Assembly: GCA_002346535.1 (NCBI GenBank)
Contig: DDZZ01000010.1
Location: forward strand, 13,583-77,582
Reading direction: 5' to 3'
Length of the DNA: 64,000 bases
DNA from: Opitutales bacterium UBA2995
GTDB lineage: Bacteria; Verrucomicrobiota; Verrucomicrobiia; Opitutales; UBA2995
Below the pieces are notes generated by a model. That model had not been told where the DNA came from, made no database searches, and saw only the letters and a program-made list of their open reading frames with translations. Each line of letters starts with the position of its first letter. The first letter of the stretch is position 1. This document shows positions 1-8,618 of the stretch, one piece after another. The position numbers and the translations under genes are program-made.

Positions 1-390
1 TGGGTAGAAGTCGATTTCGACAATCGGAATCACGTCGCGGGTGGTGAATCCATGGGAGGCGTTTGGCAAATTGAAGCTGATAAAAGCGGGTTCTACCGTG
101 TTGAGCTTGCTCGTTGGCCTTTTTTTATGAAACGAGCACTCACTACCACGGGTCCATCAACTACTATTGGGGGTATGCCCATTGAAGAAGGGGTTGCTTT
201 GCCAATCACCAGTGGAAGCTTGAGTGTTGATGGATCTCAGGCCATTCAAGCAAACGCTCATAAAGACAATACACGCATCGTGCTGGAGGTAGAGCTATCT
301 GTCGGTAGACATACCCTGCAGGGGTGGTTTCACGACGCCTCGGGAAAGAAAATTGCAGGTGCTTTCTATAGTCGGGTAACCAAACTTTGA
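1..390 (+). CDS. Sulfatase, C-terminal fragment (5' end outside window)
   Basis: The frame is open from the first base, so this is the end of a longer gene and the internal ATG at 52 is not the start. The 129 visible residues resemble the C-terminal extension of secreted arylsulfatases in Verrucomicrobia and Planctomycetes. Landmarks are a GVWQIEADKSGFYRVEL strand pair, an RWP motif, a variable strand-rich region, and a final GRHTLQGWF...GAFYSRV block. The catalytic alkaline-phosphatase-fold domain with its CxPxR Cys must lie upstream of the window. The family hydrolyses sulfate esters, usually in the periplasm or outside the cell. The assignment rests on this C-terminal pattern alone. Confidence 0.7.
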   Translation, partial: WVEVDFDNRNHVAGGESMGGVWQIEADKSGFYRVELARWPFFMKRALTTTGPSTTIGGMPIEEGVALPITSGSLSVDGSQAIQANAHKDNTRIVLEVELSVGRHTLQGWFHDASGKKIAGAFYSRVTKL

Positions 391-747
391 ATACTTATAT
401 ATAATTAATGGAAAACTAATTTTAGCTAATTTATTGGCTGTTAATTTGGTTAGTGTCCATTTAGATGCTGAAAGGCCAACGTTGTCCTCGCCCTTGTGGG
501 TTTTATGGGTTGGTTTAGTATGGGCTGCTATGGAGGGATGGTTGAGGAACCCAAGCTCGTGTTGTCCTCGAAAACTGGCGCGACAAGTACAATCGAATCT
601 CTATCCGAACAGCAATCTCGGATTCCTTTTCCCAAATATGACTGCCAGATACTGGCAGAAAGCTAAACAAAGAGTCCTTGGTTACGGTCACTTCTAAAAG
701 ACTGAGTCCAAAATAGGCCGTCCGATTCTAGAAACAAATCCTTCTCC
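391..747. other. Gene-free stretch with a short perfect hairpin
   Basis: No convincing gene lies between the sulfatase end and the convergent MFS gene. Short open frames occur but have no recognisable motif. The sequence CTGCCAG-ATA-CTGGCAG at 642-658 is a perfect 7-bp inverted repeat with a 3-nt loop. It has no T-run, so it is a weak candidate for either a terminator or a protein-binding site. Confidence 0.4.
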
Positions 748-2247
748 TTATTCCTGATCGTGCAAATCAATCGGCTTATAGCCACCTCGTAATTTGAAGT
801 AATAAAACATGATCAGGTAACAAACCAGCATAAAGCCTGGTAAAATAGCCACCTTGGCAAAACTACCTTTCTTACTGGCACTTTGAATGGCCGTTAATTT
901 TTCCTGACCTTCAGCGCTTAAAGTAGCTATGGCATCCAGATTCACACTGGGCACTTCACCAAAGATAGTTTGTCTGGGTTCGCCCTTCACCTGTTCATAG
1001 AGTGCCGGGCTTGTGGCTGATAGTTGAGCATCCACCTCACGATCCTGAAGAACCCCCATAAATGGTGTACCGATAATTCCCATACCTAGGGCTCCCACAG
1101 CAGAAACTCCGTTCAGAGTAAGCGCACCCCCTTTGGGGAAGCGTTCCGATACCAGCCCCAATGTGGTTGACCAGAGAAAAGTTTTTCCAAAGGCATAAAC
1201 GGTTGCGGCTATTATCACCATAAAGGCTGCGGCCTCGGAAAGGAACAAAAGTCCAACAATGGCAATGGCGGCACTGATGACCAAAAGCCCAATAGGGGAG
1301 AATTTATGAACAATGGGACCGGCGTAAAACCGCAAAATGGTCATAATGCTGGAAACGTAAATAAATACCCAGGTTGCCCCCTTGGGCGAAAGTTCGGCCA
1401 CCAACAGTTCAGGCATCCAGGAGTCGGTTCCCAGTTCCGTAGTCGCAAGCGGGCCCATGGTTAATAGGATTAGCAGAAACAACCAACTCCCCAAACTGTG
1501 AGTATAAAGACCAGCCGCCAAGGCCAGGACCAATGCTATTCCTACGGGGACCACCCAAAATAACTGAATCCCCGCGATCTGCGCTACACCCATGGTCATC
1601 AACCAGCCTATAATAAAGAATCCAACTCCACCCACTTCCTTGAGCATGTCGCGGTAAGGGATGCCTGCCGCCACCCGTTCGTTAGGGGGAAATTTCAATG
1701 GGATAAGGAGCACGGTGTAGATAATTACCGGGATAAAACAGGCTCCGTACTTAACCTGCCAGTTCAAGTCGCCGAGGAATAGGGTAAAGAGGGCACCAAG
1801 GGCCAATCCAGCCGGCCAACCTGCGTGAAGAATATTTAGCCACTTGACTTTTTCCTGTCGATACGCGGTCGCTACTACTGGATTAATAAAGGCTTCCACG
1901 ATGCCGTTTGCGATGGCTACTAGGAATGTTCCCCAGTAAAGCGTCTGATAACCGGTCGCAAATATTGTAAGTAACAACGAAGCTATATGGAGGATGATGG
2001 CGAATATTGCGGCTGTTTTATAACCGATTTTATCGATAATAAGACTGAATACTATAATACTGATTGCGAAGGGCCAAAGTCCGACACCTAAGATGGTACC
2101 TTTTTGGGCTTCGGATAAATCAAACTTAACTGCCAACTCCCCGATGACATTGGCACGCAAGCCAAACACGAAGGAGGTTGCTACCAGCGCAATAAAACAA
2201 GCCCAGAATATTTTCCTCCTGGACTTTTCGTCTACATTATCAGTCAT
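748..2247 (-). CDS. MFS transporter with long loop before the last helix
   Basis: A 499-residue polytopic membrane protein of the major facilitator superfamily, with about 12 hydrophobic segments starting near residue 13. The N-terminal half has the usual first-helix and loop 2-3 region (IIDKIGYKTAAIF, around 68-80). A polar stretch of about 70 residues (roughly 400-470) separates the penultimate and last helices, an arrangement I associate with MFS carriers of PVC bacteria. The substrate cannot be read from sequence. A sugar or organic acid is plausible given the sulfatase and dehydrogenase neighbours. It ends with a charged tail and starts at ATG 2247. It converges on the upstream sulfatase. 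Confidence 0.85.
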   Translation of the reverse strand: MTDNVDEKSRRKIFWACFIALVATSFVFGLRANVIGELAVKFDLSEAQKGTILGVGLWPFAISIIVFSLIIDKIGYKTAAIFAIILHIASLLLTIFATGYQTLYWGTFLVAIANGIVEAFINPVVATAYRQEKVKWLNILHAGWPAGLALGALFTLFLGDLNWQVKYGACFIPVIIYTVLLIPLKFPPNERVAAGIPYRDMLKEVGGVGFFIIGWLMTMGVAQIAGIQLFWVVPVGIALVLALAAGLYTHSLGSWLFLLILLTMGPLATTELGTDSWMPELLVAELSPKGATWVFIYVSSIMTILRFYAGPIVHKFSPIGLLVISAAIAIVGLLFLSEAAAFMVIIAATVYAFGKTFLWSTTLGLVSERFPKGGALTLNGVSAVGALGMGIIGTPFMGVLQDREVDAQLSATSPALYEQVKGEPRQTIFGEVPSVNLDAIATLSAEGQEKLTAIQSASKKGSFAKVAILPGFMLVCYLIMFYYFKLRGGYKPIDLHDQE

Positions 2248-2767
2248 AAGTGTTTCTTGAGGTCTAACGGTGCATTGTCTAAAGCAAATCGTCTATGGCA
2301 ACTCTAGAAGATTTAAAAAAATGAACCCGATGCTCTTAAAAATGCTTCTCCCTACAGCAAGCGGTGGTGTATCTACGCATTTTCTATGAAGGGCTTCAAA
2401 TTCGGTAATTCCATGTTGGGTATACTTAGAGAGGAACGGAGATCTGGCGATTGTTGAGATCACCCGTTTAATGATTCTATACTGAATTATTCTGTTTAAA
2501 AAAATTAGACCGAATCATTAGATACAGAATCATGATTTTGAGTATATAGGTGTAGAAGAGCAGTTTGCTGCCGATTGAAGATCTAAGGATCGGGTGGCAG
2601 TCTTTGCTTTCAGCTTCTCCGAGACACGGTAAAGCCGCTCCTATAAAAATGTTCTAAGCATGGTTTGTCGGTTATCTCTGTTTCCTTCTATTCAATTTAA
2701 TAATTGATAGTGACAAATTGCCAAAGAGAGTAATATTTGCTCAATTCAGGAGCCGAACAAAAACACC
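2248..2767. other. Divergent intergenic region with a REP-like copy
   Basis: This 520-base region lies between the leftward MFS gene and the rightward CBM9/PKD gene. It should hold promoters for both, but I cannot point to convincing -35/-10 boxes. It contains a REP-like copy at 2625-2648 (listed separately) and an imperfect inverted pair ATGATTCT (near 2471) / AGAATCAT (near 2526). No gene or RNA is recognised. Confidence 0.45.
2625..2648 (-). repeat. REP-like element, copy 1
   Basis: Read on the minus strand the core is TATAGGAGCGGCTTTACCG, matching the window consensus TGTAGGAGCNGCTTTA. Related copies are at 7101-7130, 22018-22087 (inverted pair), 36501-36530 and 46245-46272. It sits about 120 bases before the CBM9/PKD gene. 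Confidence 0.65.
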
Positions 2768-3913
2768 ATGCAAACTTTTCCACGAGCCTTGTTAACTAAA
2801 CTCACAACATTGTCTATTCTGGCAGGACTACCCGGATTGACAGCTGGATCCGATTTGAAGTACTTACTGGCTCGACCAGATCTCGAGTTTAAAATTTTTC
2901 AGTTTCCGCGAGACGCCATGCCGCGCATAGATGGCTATCTTTGCGATTGGGAAATTGTTCCGGATTCTTATTTCTATGATACGTCAATGCTTAATGACAC
3001 TGTCGACGGTCATGGTACTGATATCGATCGAAACGATCTGGACGTGAGAGTGGCGGTTGGTTGGGTCAAGGATTTGAACCGATTGTACTTTCTCTATGAA
3101 GCTCAAGATGATTTTTGGGACTTTGGACGATTCAACCCGCATGGTTATTTGAATGACATCTTTGAAATAGTTGTTGATGGAGACCTGTCGGGCGGCTCCT
3201 TCATCTTGAATGAAAATTTACTGCCTGATGGGTCTGGAGATCGATCCAGTCCGGAATATATCGAAAATTATACCCGCTTTGCCGGGAACCACGCACAGAA
3301 CTATCACATTTATACGCCTCCCGTGAATAATGCCTGGGTATTGGTATGGGGTGGGCAATCCTGGATATCCCAATTTCCATATTCAAATTGGGCCTACAAT
3401 TACAATTTTGAACATGGGGAAAGTGGAAAGCTCACCTTAGAGTTTTGGATAACCCCTTTCAACCATGCCCCATCCGCGGGTCCTGAACATGCGGTTGAAT
3501 CTCAACTGAAGGAAAATGAGTTGGTGGGTATTTCCTGGTCGATTCTCGACTTTGATGGCGATAAGCGGGAAGGCCACTATAACCTGGCGCACAATGTATT
3601 GATGGTTAGGCATGCCGATTACCTTTGTAGCTTTCGGTTGATGCCCATTGAACCGGCTTTGCTTCCGAAAATTCGAGCTGAATGGACTTACAAATATGTG
3701 GATCAGGATCGCCGTGTGGTTGCATTCCAGGATGAATCGATTGGTGAAGTTATCGCCTGGAATTGGAACTTTGGGGATGGAAATACATCGGACGAGCAAC
3801 ATCCGATTCATACCTTTGCCGAGCCGAATATGCGTACCGTTATTACCCTGGAAGTAACCGGACTCATAGGGAATTCTAAACGGACGCGTTACTGGGAGGT
3901 TTTATTAAAGTAG
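2768..3913 (+). CDS. Secreted protein with CBM9-like and PKD domains
   Basis: A 381-residue protein with a signal peptide (hydrophobic core about residues 10-26, ending near TAGSD). Residues about 40-280 read like a CBM9/DOMON-type beta-sandwich: an early PRIDGYLCDWEI segment, the 'small change from native' motif seen in such domains, then DIFEIVVDGD around 131-140. Residues about 330-378 form a PKD domain with its signature WNFGDGNTS and HTF strand. No catalytic domain is evident, so binding or display at the cell surface is the likely role. It is rich in Trp, Tyr and Asp, as expected for a carbohydrate binder. The stop overlaps the end of the convergent Nramp gene by 9 bases. The ligand is unknown. 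Confidence 0.7.
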   Translation: MQTFPRALLTKLTTLSILAGLPGLTAGSDLKYLLARPDLEFKIFQFPRDAMPRIDGYLCDWEIVPDSYFYDTSMLNDTVDGHGTDIDRNDLDVRVAVGWVKDLNRLYFLYEAQDDFWDFGRFNPHGYLNDIFEIVVDGDLSGGSFILNENLLPDGSGDRSSPEYIENYTRFAGNHAQNYHIYTPPVNNAWVLVWGGQSWISQFPYSNWAYNYNFEHGESGKLTLEFWITPFNHAPSAGPEHAVESQLKENELVGISWSILDFDGDKREGHYNLAHNVLMVRHADYLCSFRLMPIEPALLPKIRAEWTYKYVDQDRRVVAFQDESIGEVIAWNWNFGDGNTSDEQHPIHTFAEPNMRTVITLEVTGLIGNSKRTRYWEVLLK

Positions 3914-5200
3914 ACCAATCAGGGCTCTGAGCGCCTGCCAAGATGCCCACAACGAGAGGAAAAACAAAAACGCAACAACCGCGTGCTCCCACCATTTGTT
4001 TTTGTAATCCGGACCAATAAAGCCGGTTCGGGAAGTGATGTACCAAATGCTACCCGATAGAACGGGTAGGATAACTACAGACGAAGCATTGACCACGATA
4101 GTCAGAGTCACAAAACCGGGTGTACCAGGTAGCATCCATACGAGTGGAGAAAAGAAGTTCCATATCACCACCAACTTGTAAAGCTTGGTCCTTTCGACCG
4201 GAGTGGAACTTTCCTTCTCGCCACGTGCTTTCTTTCGCTGATTCGCTATATCACCCACCATGTATCCGAACCCCATGGCATTACCAATGGATGAGGTTAA
4301 TACAGCCGCAAACACCCCAAGATAAAAGATCGTCCCTCCGTATTTACCCAAAGTTGCGACGAGAATTCCAGCCAGGTCATCAATGTTGCTAATCGTTTGC
4401 CCGGTTGGTTTCAGGATTTCCGCACCGACGGTCCATATGGCCAGGTCCAGAATGATTAAAACACAAACTCCGAAGGCTAGATCGTAAAGTTGCAGCTTGC
4501 GGTACTTCGGGCCCTTCCATCGCTTTTTCTCTATGAAGTAAGGATAGAACAAATTGGTAATGGTACCACCTACTGCGCCAATCAGCGAAGTAACGATGAG
4601 CACCACTCCAAATGAACCTGTATCTTGTGGTATGGAAAAAAGAAATACGCCCTTAGCGACGGCAATCGGATCAGGACCACTCCAAAGTGCGATGCCAATA
4701 AAGGAAATACTCAATAGCCCCAGAAAAAGAAAAAAAACCATCTCGACCTTGCTAAAAATGTTCTTGAAGGTGAGGGCAGCTGCCAGCGAAACCCAAAAAG
4801 TTGCCCAGGCCCATGGCGGACCGAAACCGACGGCTTTAGAGAAGGCCTCACCAGTTCCTTTGACCATATAAGCGCCGTAAAAATGCCCCATCAGGAAAGC
4901 GACTATTCCAAAAAAGAGAGGTAAAGCCGGATGAATCCTTTGGAAGGCGGTCATGACGGATTCTCCATGATGGTTGCACAACTGGTATTTGGCGAGTATG
5001 GAAACAAATACGAAGCGTACCGTGAGCGCCAGAGCCATGGCCCACATAAGCGAATATCCGTAGTTTCCGCCTGCCACTGCGGCATCTACTAGATCGCCGG
5101 CTCCTAGCCAAGTAAGTACAATGATGATCCCGGGACCCATAGACCGCAGGTATTGCCAAAAGGTGGTGGGTAGGGGTGGTTCGTTAGTTCTAGTAGGCAC
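3905..5200 (-). CDS. Divergent Nramp-family metal ion transporter
   Basis: A 431-residue membrane protein with about 11 helices. The N-terminal segment MGPGIIIVLTWLGAGDL followed by YGYSLMW aligns with the first helix of Nramp (MntH) transporters. In canonical Nramp the unwound helix 1 carries DPGN; here the same positions read GAGD (residues 33-36), so the metal-binding Asp is Gly and the Asn is Asp. In helix 6 the canonical AxxM metal site appears as AVGG (209-212), so the Met is lost. The fold family is secure, but Mn2+/Fe2+ specificity is doubtful. It may carry another cation or solute. It is transcribed away from a LarA-like gene with 153 bases between the two starts. Confidence 0.8.
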   Translation of the reverse strand: MPTRTNEPPLPTTFWQYLRSMGPGIIIVLTWLGAGDLVDAAVAGGNYGYSLMWAMALALTVRFVFVSILAKYQLCNHHGESVMTAFQRIHPALPLFFGIVAFLMGHFYGAYMVKGTGEAFSKAVGFGPPWAWATFWVSLAAALTFKNIFSKVEMVFFLFLGLLSISFIGIALWSGPDPIAVAKGVFLFSIPQDTGSFGVVLIVTSLIGAVGGTITNLFYPYFIEKKRWKGPKYRKLQLYDLAFGVCVLIILDLAIWTVGAEILKPTGQTISNIDDLAGILVATLGKYGGTIFYLGVFAAVLTSSIGNAMGFGYMVGDIANQRKKARGEKESSTPVERTKLYKLVVIWNFFSPLVWMLPGTPGFVTLTIVVNASSVVILPVLSGSIWYITSRTGFIGPDYKNKWWEHAVVAFLFFLSLWASWQALRALIGLL

Positions 5201-5353
5201 GGGTCCGGAAATCGAGAACTGTAGAAGTCATTGCAGATATTGTCAACGACTAGAAATGGCTGACTTTTTCCAGATAATGGACAAATTTAATTTTTCAAAA
5301 CTTTCGGCAATCGCTTGCCATAAGGTTTTTCACTTTTAACTATGTAAGACTTT

Positions 5354-6637
5354 ATGCCTTTATACCCAAAGATCTTCAGACTTCGTCAGCATTTTGAACG
5401 TCCACTTGTGGAAGACATTCCCGCGGAAGTGGATACTCAGTTAGCCACCCTCTCGCTTGGTCAAAAAATTAAACCCGGTCACACGGTTGCAATTACGGCT
5501 GGCAGTCGTGGGATAGCGAACATTGCCGTCATCATCAAGGCCATTGTTGATCATCTCAAGGGATTCGGCGCTGAGCCATTTATCGTCCCGGCTATGGGAA
5601 GTCACGGTGGAGGTACGGCCGAAGGCCAGACTCAAATCATTAACGACTACGGGGTGACTGAGGATTTTTGTGGATGTCCGATCAAAGCCAGCATGGAAAC
5701 CATTGTTGTGTGTGAGGCCAAAGAGCGATTTCCGGTACATTTCGACAAGTATGCTTCCGAAGCGGATCATGTAGTCGTTGTCGGGCGAATCAAACCTCAC
5801 ACGAACTTTACCGGGGACATTGAAAGCGGGCTCATGAAAATGATGTTGATTGGTCTCGGTAAGCACAACGGGGCTATCGTTTACCATCGCGCAATCAAGG
5901 ATTACAATTTTGGGCAAATTGTGCGCAGTGTGAGTCGCGAAGTGTTATCGAAATGTGGTGTTATTGCCGGTGTTGGCATTGTGGAAAATTCCTACGATGA
6001 GACTGCCAAGATTGCTGCAGTGGCTCCGCAAGAATTTGAGGAGCGGGAAAAAGAGCTTCTGTTAACTGCAAAGAAATGGATGCCACGATTACCCTTCGAT
6101 TCAGCCGACCTGTTATTTGTAGATGAAATCGGAAAAAATATCAGTGGAACCGGTCTCGACACGAATGTCGTAGGCCGGAAATTTGGTTTTCATTCCGCCG
6201 GACCGGATGAAACTCCAAAAATACGCTACATCAGTGTTCGTGGACTGACTGAAGAAACCCATGGCAATGGTACTGGCATAGGCATAGCAGAAATTGCCTT
6301 GACTCGGGCCATTGAAAAATTGGACGACAAAATTACCCGTATTAATTGCATTACCGGTGGTTCACCCATAGGCGCTATGCATCCGATTGACTTTGGAACG
6401 GACCGTGAGCTTTTGGACACTATGTTGCCCGGTATTGGATTGACGGATCCTATCGATGCGAAACTCATGTGGATTCAAGATACTTTACACGTTTCAGAAT
6501 TAGAGGTTTCAGCGGCTTATCTTGAAGAAGCGCGCGAACGTTCCGACCTAGAGATACTCTCAGATCCACGTCCATTGCCATTCGACGAAAAGAACATGTT
6601 GCCGGATGTGAAGACGCTGGCACAACGGTTGGTTTAA
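5354..6637 (+). CDS. LarA-like (DUF2088) racemase/epimerase family protein
   Basis: A 427-residue cytosolic protein, close in length to nickel-pincer lactate racemase LarA. Visible landmarks are TAGSRGI (48-54), the MGSHGGGT loop (81-88), RIKPHTNFTG (145-154) and ESGLMKMMLIGLGKH (157-171). The His in PHTNF and the Lys in GLMK match positions expected for metal and cofactor binding in LarA homologues, by spacing only. Characterised LarA uses a nickel pincer nucleotide made by LarB, LarC and LarE; none of these is in the window. LarA homologues act on various 2-hydroxyacids, so lactate is not assured. The start is ATG 5354. It is divergent from the Nramp gene. Confidence 0.75.
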   Translation: MPLYPKIFRLRQHFERPLVEDIPAEVDTQLATLSLGQKIKPGHTVAITAGSRGIANIAVIIKAIVDHLKGFGAEPFIVPAMGSHGGGTAEGQTQIINDYGVTEDFCGCPIKASMETIVVCEAKERFPVHFDKYASEADHVVVVGRIKPHTNFTGDIESGLMKMMLIGLGKHNGAIVYHRAIKDYNFGQIVRSVSREVLSKCGVIAGVGIVENSYDETAKIAAVAPQEFEEREKELLLTAKKWMPRLPFDSADLLFVDEIGKNISGTGLDTNVVGRKFGFHSAGPDETPKIRYISVRGLTEETHGNGTGIGIAEIALTRAIEKLDDKITRINCITGGSPIGAMHPIDFGTDRELLDTMLPGIGLTDPIDAKLMWIQDTLHVSELEVSAAYLEEARERSDLEILSDPRPLPFDEKNMLPDVKTLAQRLV

Positions 6638-6653
6638 ATACTAGACTCAAGAC

Positions 6654-7100
6654 GTGTTTCGCAAATTGAGGACCTTGCTTTCTTGTCTATTAGCGGTCCT
6701 TACAATGAAGATTTGGGCTGATTACTGGTGAGCTGAATTTGCTCATCATTATGACCGATGAGTACAACTTCCGAACTTTGGGTTGTTACCGCGATTTACT
6801 TAACGAAGAGCAGGCTTACTTGTGGGGTATGGGCGTGGCGGTAGAGACGCCTCATATAGATTCACTTGCGAAGGAGGGAGCTATGTGTAGCAGCTTTTAT
6901 GGTACGACACCGCTCTGAGCCGCAAAGAATTACCCTGGCTCATGGACCTGGCAAAGGATTCGGATGAATTGAGGAACTATTACAATGTTGAGCGTTATGG
7001 AACGATCGCCACGCGGTTGCGGAATAAACTTAAACAGTTGTTGATTGATATAGAAGATCCCGTGCTAAATGATCCGGAAATCAACCAGTGGTTCAATTGA
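6654..7100 (+). pseudogene. Sulfatase remnant with the middle deleted
   Basis: A GTG at 6654 opens a good signal peptide (FRKLRTLLSCLLAVLTM...IWA) that ends at a TGA near 6726. A different frame from about 6736 reads NLLIIMTDEYNFRTLGCYRD, then VETPHIDSLAKEGAMCSSFY, the classic sulfatase N-terminus, and stops near 6918. A third frame from about 6908 reads SRKELPWLMDLAKDSDELRN, then YYNVERY and IEDPVLNDPEI, the classic sulfatase C-terminus, with a stop at 7098-7100. The catalytic core between them, including CxPxR, is absent. About 450 bases remain of a gene normally about 1.5 kb. A REP-like element begins at the next base. Confidence 0.85.
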
Positions 7101-7130
7101 TGTAGGAGCTGCTTTAGCTGCGACCGATTC
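7101..7130 (+). repeat. REP-like element, copy 2
   Basis: The sequence begins TGTAGGAGCTGCTTTAGCTG and then continues CGACCGATTC. It abuts the stop codon of the sulfatase remnant exactly. AGCTGCTTTAGCT-type symmetry within the arm can form a small hairpin. It is the only single copy in plus orientation. Confidence 0.7.
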
Positions 7131-7415
7131 CTGTAAGAAATCGAAGAAGGTCGATTAAAACTGAAACCGAAAAAGAAACAAGCCAATCCGATGCGGCAAA
7201 TTCTTTTTCAGAACGGCGACAAGAATGAAAAGGAAAATGGTAACGGAAATTAGTCACCCGCCTGTAGAAAATAGGATGGTATAGTTGGCCATGAGAATCG
7301 TTTCGATTCCGATTCGGAAACTATAAAAGAATTGCTCAGGAGGAATTTTGGAGTTTGCTTTGGAAAATCCTGGACCTAGAGTCGATCCGTCAACCAATAC
7401 TATATTTTATATACT
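7131..7415. other. Decayed intergenic DNA
   Basis: One run of about 38 codons (roughly 7138-7250, plus strand) reads IEEGRLKLKPKKKQANPMRQ and continues to a stop. It looks like the tail of a lost gene, but I do not recognise it. A small palindrome GAATCG-TTT-CGATTC lies near 7296. No start codon or ribosome site gives confidence in a real gene. Confidence 0.35.
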
Positions 7416-7838
7416 ATGAACGCTCTAACTTCTTTCCTATTGCTCGTTGTTCCAATTACTCTCTTTGCGGCGGATTTACCGAAGAAGCCTTCTCCAGATG
7501 GAGCCGAGGTTTATTTCATTTCTCCCAAAGATGGAAAAACGGTGAGCCAAACATTCACTATTCGTTTTGGCCTAAAAGGCATGGGAATCGCTCCTGCGGG
7601 AATCGATCTTCCGAATACTGGTCATCATCATCTGGTCGTGGATCATGACGAACTGCCCGATCTTGATGTACCGCTTGGTGCATCAGAAACCTTGATACAC
7701 TTTGGTCTGGGGCAAACCGAAACTGAATTAACTCTGTCACCCGGAAAACATACTTTGCAAATTGTGTTTGCGGACATGATTCATCTAGCACATAGCCCCC
7801 CTGTGATCTCTAAAAAAATTACGATCACAGTGAAGTAA
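7416..7838 (+). CDS. Secreted DUF4399 domain protein
   Basis: A 140-residue protein with a signal peptide (about residues 1-19, cleaved after LFA) and one DUF4399 domain. Landmarks are VYFISPKDGKTVSQTFTIRF (31-50), GMGIAPAG, the His-rich GHHHLVVD (69-76), and the closing PGKHTLQIVFADMIHLAHSP. The domain is a small beta-sandwich found in periplasmic proteins of unknown function; the conserved His cluster suggests metal or ligand binding. The length matches the family. It stands alone, flanked by decayed DNA on both sides, yet its own frame is intact, which argues for active maintenance. Confidence 0.85.
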   Translation: MNALTSFLLLVVPITLFAADLPKKPSPDGAEVYFISPKDGKTVSQTFTIRFGLKGMGIAPAGIDLPNTGHHHLVVDHDELPDLDVPLGASETLIHFGLGQTETELTLSPGKHTLQIVFADMIHLAHSPPVISKKITITVK

Positions 7839-8618
7839 TCTTTTAGCAAAAATTCCATAAATGAAATTCTTCGGCCTGGTGTTTGGCGGAGATGGGGCGA
7901 GCATTTATCTAGGTTTTAAGGCGATTTCCGTTTGCTGTACTTTGTAGGATCGCCTGTACAATTCTCTGTAGTGCCTTGGTAAACTATTCGATCCACGACC
8001 AATAAGAGTTGATGGTCCAATTGATAAGGATTACCATTATTCTTGATTTGGGAATATCCGCATTTGTTTGGTTACGCTGGCTAGTGAGCAAGAAGACCAT
8101 AAAATGGGCAATCGGCATTGGTGGCGGCAGGAATTGTATTGTTTTTCTGATACTTTACTATCGGTGGATTCCGGTGGAGAATGTGATGAGATGCGGTGGA
8201 TTTTTGGATACGTCTGGCGATGTTGGCCGGTGTAGTACATCTTGGCATTGTAGTTGTACCGTATTTAAATCTCAAGGATTGAGATCAGTCGCTTTGGGAA
8301 TATAATAAACTCCGTTTTTTACATTGAGACCTTTTTTGAGCTAGTCAGCAGCCATGAATTCTTTGTGCTAAAAATTGACGAAGAAAATTTTATCCTAATC
8401 TAGTTTTTGTCTGTATTCTTAATTATGACCCGTTTGTTTTGACAGCATGGATTGAGAGTCTATTGCTCGAAAAACTACATTCCGACGAAAGTAATTACCA
8501 AACAATGGCCTCAGATGAGTTGAGCTTCGGAGATGAATTGGAACGGGCCAGTTGCTGGTGAGGAGACTCCGCATTAATAAAAATGACGGTTTATTGTCTC
8601 TCCGGACAAATCTGGATT
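7839..8618. pseudogene. Gene-poor region with a degraded membrane-protein remnant
   Basis: A plus-strand frame from about 8009 reads VQLIRITIILDLGISAFVWL and continues hydrophobic to about 8160. A second frame near 8188-8283 reads DFWIRLAMLAGVVHLGIVVV and ends in a stop. Together they look like a small membrane protein, or the membrane anchor of a larger one, broken by a frameshift. I do not recognise the family. The remainder (7839-8000 and 8290-8618) shows nothing I can name. Confidence 0.35.

Noticed and set aside
434..697. 87-residue plus-strand open frame after the first sulfatase fragment
   Set aside because: No motif, atypical residue mix, no ribosome site, and it contains the hairpin at 642-658; more likely chance.
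4120..4392. Plus-strand frame opposite the Nramp gene
   Set aside because: It is antisense to a clear membrane protein and has no family features.
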